64,000 bases of DNA. Source: Setoptus koraiensis (taxonomy: Eukaryota > Arthropoda). The DNA lies in NCBI GenBank assembly GCA_048013815.1, contig CM106586.1, positions 22,940,001 through 23,004,000 of the forward strand, in the 5' to 3' direction. Below, in pieces: positions 56,819-64,000 of the stretch (its first letter is position 1; each line of letters starts with the position of its first letter). The translations under genes were made by a program, and so were the position numbers. The notes beneath the pieces are model-generated. The model made no database searches. It was not told the DNA's origin and saw only the letters and a list, made by a program, of their open reading frames with translations.

Positions 56819-58927
56819 ATGGAGCTAGTTGGGCAACAAAAATCCGGCTCAGATCCTGACGAATACTATTCGTCAGTCGAAAATGATGTGGAGCGAGATG
56901 ATGATTTGTTGGAAACCGAAAATTCGAACCAAGATTTGTCTTCGAAAAATAGCCACGATTCGAAGCAAGATGGGCTTTCGAGGCGGAACTCCGTCGTGAC
57001 GAAAATGGACTTGTACACACTGCCAATGTTTCAGTCTGCTGGAGTAGCTTGTAGACCTCCAACAAATAGACTCTACAACTTCCATAGTTGGCACTTGCCA
57101 GATTTCGGAGGATGTGCTGATATTCTCGATGTTTCTCTGAAAAACAATAGCTTAGGACAATGTCCTTTCAAGCCGAAATATGTAGCCTTACCTCTATTTT
57201 TAAACACCGAGAAATTCCAACCGGTTGAACTTAAAATGGCAGATGAATTCCACAAATCTATCCAATGTAATAGATTGTTAATAACTAACAATCCGATTGA
57301 CAGAAGCATGATCTCAATATACCTCGCGAGCAGTAGCAAGCTGATTCTGCAACCGCAATCCCTCCAAGACTACCTTCCCAACACAGCATGTTGGGAGAGC
57401 TATTTTCCATTCAATATTACTCACAAAACTCATCACTCTCGAACATTCAATCAGGAAATTATTGGTCTTCATCATGATGATACATCTAGTATATTACTTG
57501 TTAATTGTATGAATGAGTCGACTGCTATCCGCCTGAATCATTCGGAAGCATTGGAGTTACCATTCTCGTACAAAGAATCAACCACGATTGCCTTCAAATC
57601 TAAACCGAAAAAAGAAAAGTTACATTTCAAAAATGTCTGCATGAATCCTTACAGACCAGGTATTCTGACTTATGCACTTGATGGTGGAAAAATCTGGGAA
57701 CTTAGAGAATATGATTTGAATAGCAAGCAGGTTCAGGTCCCGCTGACAAAATACTCCTGTAGGAACGACATTTACTCTTCAGAATACATAATTTCCGCCT
57801 TGAAGAGTAAAGAAGTAGTCCAGGCGAGATCATATGCAATAGAGGGAGATTTTGAAAGAATACAATCAATCGTTGCTTTTCCGAACCACTTACAGAATAC
57901 GCTTTACACGACGAATTCTAGACTTGGTGTGTTTGACTCTCGCTGTCCAGATTTGGACTCCACGATGATTGTAGAAAAATCGAAGTTACCCACTCTGTAT
58001 CCATTAGAAAGCTTCCACGGGTCTATCTTCAGTAAATTAGATGATCACCAATTTTACGTTCTATCAGACTCACATATAAGAATTTTCGATCTCAGGTACC
58101 ACAACACAGTTTTAAATCAATTGAGTCATAACTTGAAGATGGGGAAGATCAACTCGCTTGAATCTATGATTTTGGATAGTGAGATAAACGACCCCAAAGA
58201 AGTTGTTACCATCAACGATGGTGCAAATATATGCATGAGCATTTTTGGAAAACATCCTGTGGAGAAAAATTTGGTCAATCCTATCTCTTGTAGCCCACCC
58301 ATGTTTGCCTCCAAGCCTACAGATAGTTTCTCCAAAGTCCTTGGATCAGACTTAAACTCTATTCACGATAATTTATCGGATAGTCTGATCTCCGGGTTAC
58401 AAATGGTAAAGATTGAGATAAATGCGTCGTCTATGTTTGAGGATGACACACCCTCTTTTGATCTAGTACAACTAGTAGAAAACGGAAGTCTCTTTTATCA
58501 AAGATTTTATCGCTTCAATCTAGATGATGATATCAATCCAGAAAGTCTTTCACCTTACATCAACAATAAGATTTCGGATTCAAACCCTCACCCAGTCCCT
58601 GATGGTTATATTGAAAGGATGACCTTTATGACATCCGACTCAAGTAAAGCTAATCATCTGTTGGGAATACTCAAAAAGACCACAAGTGAAGCAACATATC
58701 ATGAAGAATTTGACTTAGTTGGTGATAATGGAGAGATTATTCTTATGGATGTGGACGTCCCAAAGAATGCTGATTGCCCAAAAGTTGAATCCGAGTACGA
58801 GGATCCTACATGTCACTCTTTCTCGAATGATGTGGATACAGATGTAGACCTGACTGAAATATTGTCTAAGGTTGACATTCCTGACATTAATCAGGAATAT
58901 CCGAACCAAGAGAATTGGTTTCTTTAA
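56819..58927 (+). CDS. TAF1C-like RNA polymerase I initiation factor subunit
   Basis: A 702-aa single-exon frame. The N-terminus (1-60) is acidic and Ser-rich. The middle is made of degenerate beta-propeller-like strands: NVCMNPYRPGILTYALDGGK, LYTTNSRLGVFDSRCP and FYVLSDSHIRIFDLRYH. Further on is SFDLVQLVENGSLFYQRFYR, which resembles the TAF1C segment where a strand ends in D/LFYQQL. Order and spacing resemble TAF1C (TAFI110), the SL1/TIF-IB subunit that with TBP starts rRNA transcription in the nucleolus. The match is remote and rests on a few motifs; another WD-like nuclear protein is possible. The C-terminus is acidic. Likely poly(A) signals ATTAAA lie at 59077-59082 and 59090-59095. It converges on V-ATPase subunit F. 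Confidence 0.55.
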   Translation: MELVGQQKSGSDPDEYYSSVENDVERDDDLLETENSNQDLSSKNSHDSKQDGLSRRNSVVTKMDLYTLPMFQSAGVACRPPTNRLYNFHSWHLPDFGGCADILDVSLKNNSLGQCPFKPKYVALPLFLNTEKFQPVELKMADEFHKSIQCNRLLITNNPIDRSMISIYLASSSKLILQPQSLQDYLPNTACWESYFPFNITHKTHHSRTFNQEIIGLHHDDTSSILLVNCMNESTAIRLNHSEALELPFSYKESTTIAFKSKPKKEKLHFKNVCMNPYRPGILTYALDGGKIWELREYDLNSKQVQVPLTKYSCRNDIYSSEYIISALKSKEVVQARSYAIEGDFERIQSIVAFPNHLQNTLYTTNSRLGVFDSRCPDLDSTMIVEKSKLPTLYPLESFHGSIFSKLDDHQFYVLSDSHIRIFDLRYHNTVLNQLSHNLKMGKINSLESMILDSEINDPKEVVTINDGANICMSIFGKHPVEKNLVNPISCSPPMFASKPTDSFSKVLGSDLNSIHDNLSDSLISGLQMVKIEINASSMFEDDTPSFDLVQLVENGSLFYQRFYRFNLDDDINPESLSPYINNKISDSNPHPVPDGYIERMTFMTSDSSKANHLLGILKKTTSEATYHEEFDLVGDNGEIILMDVDVPKNADCPKVESEYEDPTCHSFSNDVDTDVDLTEILSKVDIPDINQEYPNQENWFL

Positions 58928-59116
58928 AGATGGATAATAAGAGCCCGAGTTGATATTCGAACAATGATTTCTATACGTTATGGTGTCTTGGCTATTTTAT
59001 ATACGATCTCAACATCTGGATTAGGTTAATTTTAAGCAATATTAGACTATAAACAAAAGAAAAATTTTATATGAAAATTAAAAGACAAAATTAAATTCCT
59101 CCTAGATATTCCAGAT

Positions 59117-59494
59117 CTATCTGTAGTCTTCGGCAGAAAACAATCCTTTGGCGCGTCGCATTATAGAGTCTTTGTTGGAATCATAGGGATGGTCCTTCGA
59201 AGGTATCTCTAATACTGCTGGAATAGGTAGTTTGTGGGCATCAATAACGTGCCTGATCATTTCAGCTATATTCTGATTGATTAGTATGATGTCGATGTCG
59301 CCACGCTTGACTAATCCCTTGAATGAGTCCTCTAATTCTTGGATTGTGGTGTTTTTGCCTACCACGATAAAATTAAGATTTGGTATCTTGGTCTTATTGA
59401 GATCGCCAATTCCTCCTAGAAGAAATCCAACGCATGTATCTTCATCTCCAATAAGTCCAATTAATTTTCCTTTGACTGCTGTGAGAAGTGCCAT
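59117..59494 (-). CDS. V-type proton ATPase subunit F
   Basis: A 125-aa single-exon protein. The frame is open 11 codons above, but the ATG at 59494 starts [20 protein letters not shown], the normal family start (Drosophila Vha14 about 124, human ATP6V1F 119). Conserved blocks are [66 protein letters not shown] and [16 protein letters not shown]. Subunit F is part of the central rotor of the V1 sector, passing ATP-driven rotation to the membrane ring that pumps protons into lysosomes, endosomes and the Golgi. It shares a 441-bp divergent promoter region with B3GALT6. Confidence 0.97.
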   Translation of the reverse strand: MALLTAVKGKLIGLIGDEDTCVGFLLGGIGDLNKTKIPNLNFIVVGKNTTIQELEDSFKGLVKRGDIDIILINQNIAEMIRHVIDAHKLPIPAVLEIPSKDHPYDSNKDSIMRRAKGLFSAEDYR

Positions 59495-59935
59495 AGCTAT
59501 TTTATTTCGAGGTGCTACAATAAACACTTTAAATTCTGTTCGATAATACTAACACAATATTAACTCAATAATCTGGGTGCTGTGATAATATTTTGTAGTT
59601 TTATATCATATTTCTACCTGGGATTAGTTATCATGCTGGGAGAACCTACAACTATGCATTAGTGTTAGTATATTATTGGTCTGAATGAGAAGCTTGGTAA
59701 ATGGTCCGTTGTGTAATACCAACACAAAGCGGACTAAATCTGTGCCTGTCACAAAGTCACAATTTTTCACTGCGCAAAACACATATGATCCGTGGTTGCT
59801 TTATATTTTGTCCAGACATTTTGGCACGAGCTGCTCTAAAATTTGAAAGAACGAGTGCGTCTCTAGATTCAAAGTCCTTGTTATGGTCAGCATTTCTAAA
59901 GATATCACCAAAATATAACTTTTTTATCTGTAACA

Positions 59936-61204
59936 ATGCTCAAACGAATTATAAATGGTTATAATCCTCCACTAAGAGTCCACAGAATCATTCATTTGTT
60001 ATTTATTGTGTTTATATTCGTTTTGGGATATTACCTTGGTCATCGTGGATCAAACAATCATGACAGCGAGCTGACAATGGACTTGAGGAGCAAGAAAAGG
60101 GACTGCAAGTTGACATACATCAAGGGATGCAAAACTTCTAGGATGGATCAATCTTACGACCCGTGTTATATACAAAATGACAACCATCCTTCCAGTAATA
60201 CTGACAGTACATCTCAAGGAAGTGAGTTACCCAATCTAATTATCAGCTCTACCTCAGTTGTCTCAAAGGATATTGACAACAGAATTTTTGATCTTATTAT
60301 AGTCATACCTAGTGCTGTTAATAACTCAAAGAGAAGGAAGGCAATCAGAGAAACATGGCTTAAATTGCACGAGCCCAAAAATAGTGAGATATCTATGAAA
60401 CACTTTTTTATAATTGGAACTGAGGACGTGGAAATGCATCTGCAAGATGAATTATTGAATGAGCAAAGAGAATTCAAAGACTTAATGATATTATCTACTT
60501 GTGGTAACGATTTCTCCCAATTGACCAAAAAATTACTTACCAGTTATTATTGGCTAGCGAAGACTACAAGTTTTCACTATCTACTGAAAGTCGACGATGA
60601 CTCATTCGCAAGGCTAGATCTGTTGAGTCAGGAACTAAAGAGTATTATGACTAGTTACAATGATTCTACAGATCAAATTTACATCAATAATGAACGATCT
60701 AACACACCGAGCTTCCAACAGCATCGTCCAGATGAAAGTAATCAAAAGATGCTGTATTGGGGATATTTTGATGGCCGCGCACCAGTGTTCAAGACAGGTA
60801 AATGGGGTGAGAAAAAATGGTTCTTATGCAACAACTATTTGCCTTACGCGCTAGGAGGTGGCTACGTTGTATCTTCTGAAATAGTTAACATACTCGCTAG
60901 TTTGAGTCCCTATCTTCAGCTTTATCTCAATGAGGATGTGTCGATGGGAGTTTGGCTAGCCCCATTCGCAAACATATACCACAAGCATGATCGACGCTTC
61001 GACACTGAGGCCACTCCACGGGGATGCTCGAATCGACATCTCATCTCTCATCATTTGACTGTTGATGAAATCTACTCTAGATATAGCAATTTAATCGAGA
61101 GGAACTATTACTGCAGCTCTCAACATCAGTCACGTTTCTCCTACGAGTATAACTGGAACGCTCTACCATCTGATTGTTGCAGGCGAGGCTTCAGAGACTA
61201 CTGA
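59936..61204 (+). CDS. B3GALT6: Beta-1,3-galactosyltransferase 6 (GT31, GAG linker)
   Basis: A 422-aa type II Golgi membrane protein in one exon. Short basic cytosolic start, membrane anchor at about 17-34 (HRIIHLLFIVFIFVLGYY), stem, then the GT31 catalytic domain from IIVIPSAVNNSKRRKAIRET (121-140). The metal-binding DDD is at 220-222 (LKVDDDSFARLD). Further landmarks are YWGYFDGRAPVFKTGKW, YLPYALGGGYVVS, LNEDVSMGVWLAPF, HDRRFDTEATPRGCSN and PSDCCRR. The segment after the DDD and the C-terminal Cys pair are specific to B3GALT6 rather than other GT31 enzymes. It adds the second galactose of the xylose-galactose-galactose-glucuronate linker on proteoglycans, so heparan and chondroitin sulfate depend on it. 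Confidence 0.95.
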   Translation: MLKRIINGYNPPLRVHRIIHLLFIVFIFVLGYYLGHRGSNNHDSELTMDLRSKKRDCKLTYIKGCKTSRMDQSYDPCYIQNDNHPSSNTDSTSQGSELPNLIISSTSVVSKDIDNRIFDLIIVIPSAVNNSKRRKAIRETWLKLHEPKNSEISMKHFFIIGTEDVEMHLQDELLNEQREFKDLMILSTCGNDFSQLTKKLLTSYYWLAKTTSFHYLLKVDDDSFARLDLLSQELKSIMTSYNDSTDQIYINNERSNTPSFQQHRPDESNQKMLYWGYFDGRAPVFKTGKWGEKKWFLCNNYLPYALGGGYVVSSEIVNILASLSPYLQLYLNEDVSMGVWLAPFANIYHKHDRRFDTEATPRGCSNRHLISHHLTVDEIYSRYSNLIERNYYCSSQHQSRFSYEYNWNALPSDCCRRGFRDY

Positions 61205-61438
61205 CGCAGCATACAATTCCAGCTATATTATCCATTAGTAGTATAGATCACATTAATTTCAATGATCTCCCTATGTCAACCTGATTCATGGTGCTAAAAT
61301 ACTTCTGAAACGCATCTTTATCCTAACTAACATCGATGTTATTCAGAAAACTCAAGGATCTCAGCAACATATTCAATCTCAAGTTATGTAAAAACGAATA
61401 GTTTCTATTTTTATTACTACTGCTCATTGTTATAAAAA
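61205..61438. other. Convergent 3' flanks of B3GALT6 and the receptor PTP
   Basis: On the minus strand an AATAAA (TTTATT at 61410-61415) lies about 25 bp beyond the PTP stop. No clear AATAAA was seen for B3GALT6. Confidence 0.5.
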
Positions 61439-64000
61439 CTATATTCCTGATTCTACAATTCCTTCATCATCATCCTCGTAACTTTGGTTTGTCTGCATTT
61501 CTTGTTGGCGAATAGGTTTTATAGATGCGAGTTCCTCCTTTCCTTCCAAAACCCACAAAAGGCATTGGTGGATGCATATGTACTGTTGTTCGTTTTGTAC
61601 CATGTGACATCTCTCTCGTCTCATCTCGCAAACTATACCGAAGATATCAACCTCGCTGCTATTCCTTATGCTTTGTAGTATTCTATCAAGAGCAATAAAT
61701 GTTCCAGATCTTCCTACTCCGGCAGAGCAATGTGCTATTATGGGGTGACTGCTACTTGGATGGCATTTTTCTCTGAACGCTCTAACGAATTGAACTAGAG
61801 TCGACGGAGGTTCCGGTACCCCGAAATCGGGCCAGGTGGTGAAATGGAAGTGCCGGATGACTCGTGATTGATCATCTCGACAAACTTTAAGTTCTGTGGT
61901 TGTCCAATCAGAGTATTGACATTCATTTAACATAGTCACTTGTATATCACCATAAATAACTGGTTGCGTGTCGTAAGGCCAATATCTGTCGCATTTCTCA
62001 CGACCCTTCTCAACGCATCGAGTGAGCATGACAATTGCTCTAGAATTCTGCTCCCAAAGCATGCGCCAGAAATCATCTCTTGTGCCGTATAAAGGACCCT
62101 GTGTTACGATAAATTCTCTTGGTGAATTGTATCCGGGGATGTAGTTCGCATTTATATAGTCTGAACCTTCTTCATCATCTGTTGGTAAGAGTTTTACTCT
62201 GGAATGATCATAAGGAACGATATTCGTAAATCTATTCTTCGGTCTATTAACAGGTAAATCGGCGACTTTGACAGTCCTATCTGTTCCTATCTTTTTGAAG
62301 AGTTCGAATTCTTCAGAAAAACGGAAGTCCGAATCTGCAGACATCATACGGAAGTGCGCGGCAAAATTCTTTAACTCAATTGGTCGCCTTGCGTGGAACT
62401 CTCTTATACCTATAGATATGTTATCATCCATGAAACCTCCGTTCTGACCATTGAGCGTTCCGTTACCATTAATATGACTTGAGCTGGACATAACCTTCCG
62501 ACTAGTTTTTTGTATTTTGGCGTATGGACCAAGCTTTAAATGTTTCATAAAGAGTATGGTTATCAAGAGTAAGGTGAGCAATGAAACCGGTAGTAATATT
62601 CCTACAAATATGGCAGTGTTATCGGAATCTGTTGTTATGACTGATGAGTATGCGGTATCTGTAAATTTGTCAGGGCTTGTAAAGGCTCGGATTTTAACTC
62701 TATAACTAGTGCTAGGTTTCAAAGGCCCGTTGCAATATTTTTCGTTGAGCTTTGAGTCGTAGCATTCTCCAGATCCTATAATAAAATCCTCAATAACTGA
62801 GTTGTTGAACGGGAGATAGGGTTCTACCGCCTGATAGGGAGGCCACACGGGAGCAGATTGAACCTCAAACCAAGAAGGTAGTTCCAATATGTTGTTAGTA
62901 GGCTTAGATACATCTTCAGCGACGATTATTGTGTAAGCTATGATTAGACCGTAAATGTTAGAAAAATAGTTCTTCCTAAATCTTGTTTTTATTGTAGTGC
63001 TAGTGTGACTAACTTCTGTTGGCACAATGCTATCTTCAGGCTGTGGAGGTGACCAGATAGGCATTGTTTCCTCCCATACTGCTTTATGGCCTGCCCCAAC
63101 TTTAGTATGTGCCTGAATGGTGTAAACATAAACCTTTCCTGGAACTAAATCATGTATAGTTCCATTCGTTTGGTAGGGTTCGAAATATTTGTGTTTCACA
63201 GCCGCATTACCGCTGCCTTTGTAGTGATAACTGATCTTATAACCAGTAAGGATTCCATTTTGATCCGATTGAGGTAGAGCCCATCTTAGAGTTATTTCAT
63301 TCGGTTTTAAATCAGTAGCATGGAAGCTTTTAACTTTTCCTGGTATAGATTCCAACGTTGAAAAGGTGTGTGATATTGGAGAACTTCGTAGAACCGTCGA
63401 AGATCCATATCCACTAAGAACAGTAACTATGAAAGTGTAGTTACTGTGAGGTCTAAGATTGGTGAAAGTGATACGCTCGGCGAAAGTTATATTTGATCTA
63501 AGATGCTTATCACGAGGATCTAAATATTGCACCTCGAAGGCATCGTTGTCACCTAGTGGGGTTTCCCACATCATTGTTATTTCAGTATCAGTGATTTGGC
63601 CTGGCGTGATAAATCTTACTGGCTCGGGGTGTAATCTAGCTTGCCTAGTTATTGGATTAGAGAACATTCCCCCAGACATAGTCCAGATAGATATGTTATA
63701 CAGCTTTCCTGGAGTTAGGTTATCAAAAAGAACTAGACGATTGGTGTCATTCTGCATCTTCTCTTGTATCGGTGCATTCGGTTCACTTATTTGAAACCTA
63801 TAACGATCGAACACAACTAGTTTCGATGGTGTCGGAGTATACTTGATACCTAGAGTCTTCGTTGCATGTTCGTCGCTTACAATATTGATTACAGAATTAA
63901 TCACTGGAAGAGTCCTTAATTGTAGTCCGATCCCTTCACTTCTTAAATTATGGCTTACAGTATAAAACATAAAAGAGTATAGTTCTCCTGGCTTGAGACC
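61439..64000 (-). CDS. R3-type receptor tyrosine phosphatase (Ptp10D/PTPRJ-like), 5' partial
   Basis: The frame is open to the window edge, giving 853 residues of the C-terminal part; the N-terminus and signal peptide lie outside. Several fibronectin type III repeats come first (landmarks FDNLTPGKLYNISIWTMSGG, FTNLRPHSNYTFIVTVLSG and LVPGKVYVYTIQAHTKVGAG), then a membrane-proximal domain, one membrane helix (about 461-485, VGILLPVSLLTLLLITILF) and a single PTP domain. The catalytic parts are intact: substrate loop NRFTNIVPYDHSRVKL, YINANYIPGY, WPD loop TTWPDFGVPEPP (WPD 723-725) and signature HCSAGVGRSGTF (Cys758). One PTP domain plus FN3 repeats defines R3 receptors; Drosophila Ptp10D and Ptp4E act in axon guidance and tracheal tube control by opposing receptor kinases. 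The tail ends DDDEGIVESGI. Confidence 0.95.
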   Translation of the reverse strand, partial: GLKPGELYSFMFYTVSHNLRSEGIGLQLRTLPVINSVINIVSDEHATKTLGIKYTPTPSKLVVFDRYRFQISEPNAPIQEKMQNDTNRLVLFDNLTPGKLYNISIWTMSGGMFSNPITRQARLHPEPVRFITPGQITDTEITMMWETPLGDNDAFEVQYLDPRDKHLRSNITFAERITFTNLRPHSNYTFIVTVLSGYGSSTVLRSSPISHTFSTLESIPGKVKSFHATDLKPNEITLRWALPQSDQNGILTGYKISYHYKGSGNAAVKHKYFEPYQTNGTIHDLVPGKVYVYTIQAHTKVGAGHKAVWEETMPIWSPPQPEDSIVPTEVSHTSTTIKTRFRKNYFSNIYGLIIAYTIIVAEDVSKPTNNILELPSWFEVQSAPVWPPYQAVEPYLPFNNSVIEDFIIGSGECYDSKLNEKYCNGPLKPSTSYRVKIRAFTSPDKFTDTAYSSVITTDSDNTAIFVGILLPVSLLTLLLITILFMKHLKLGPYAKIQKTSRKVMSSSSHINGNGTLNGQNGGFMDDNISIGIREFHARRPIELKNFAAHFRMMSADSDFRFSEEFELFKKIGTDRTVKVADLPVNRPKNRFTNIVPYDHSRVKLLPTDDEEGSDYINANYIPGYNSPREFIVTQGPLYGTRDDFWRMLWEQNSRAIVMLTRCVEKGREKCDRYWPYDTQPVIYGDIQVTMLNECQYSDWTTTELKVCRDDQSRVIRHFHFTTWPDFGVPEPPSTLVQFVRAFREKCHPSSSHPIIAHCSAGVGRSGTFIALDRILQSIRNSSEVDIFGIVCEMRRERCHMVQNEQQYICIHQCLLWVLEGKEELASIKPIRQQEMQTNQSYEDDDEGIVESGI

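Overview
This is a eukaryotic nuclear window, about 36-40% G+C by eye, from an arthropod. It holds an Ajuba-type LIM gene, an R3-type receptor tyrosine phosphatase, a caspase, GT-AG introns of about 100 bp and arthropod-style compact spacing. Most housekeeping genes are single uninterrupted exons, including a 5.4-kb PI3-kinase. Such intron poverty is known from acariform mites, so a mite is my best guess, but that is inference.

Left part (1-16 kb): an MPND-like JAMM protein (5' end outside the window), then FIP1 (+), a convergent trypsin-like protease (-), a gene-poor stretch with a tRNA-Lys(CTT) and a possible Cys-rich secreted peptide, then the six-exon Ajuba-family gene (+). These are followed by a two-exon gene for a 68-aa His/Lys-rich secreted peptide (+), neuroguidin (-) and an unrecognised Pro-rich repeat protein (-).

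Middle part (16-41 kb): one cadherin-type adhesion gene (-) fills about 19.5 kb. Its signal-peptide exon (34889-35710) and its very large main exon (16266-22532) join in phase across a 12.4-kb intron. That intron carries an exactly 500-N assembly gap, several hairpins and a G+C-rich island. Upstream lies 5.7 kb of repeat-rich DNA with two strong E2F-like sites before Dp.

Right part (41-64 kb): transcription factor Dp (+), a dead tandem fragment of aspartate aminotransferase, the intact cytosolic aspartate aminotransferase (-), a class II PI3-kinase (-), and a caspase-like gene with an abnormal active site (-). Then come a TAF1C-like Pol I factor (+), V-ATPase subunit F (-) divergent from beta-1,3-galactosyltransferase 6 (+), and a Ptp10D-like receptor phosphatase (-) running off the right edge.

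The neighbours do not form one pathway. This is an ordinary mixed gene neighbourhood covering cell-cycle control, rRNA transcription and ribosome assembly (Dp, TAF1C, neuroguidin), adhesion and signalling (cadherin, Ajuba, PI3K-C2, PTP), and secretory-pathway functions (V-ATPase, B3GALT6). The most unusual items are the His-rich and Cys-rich secreted peptides, the atypical caspase, the aminotransferase relic and the E2F-site cluster upstream of Dp.
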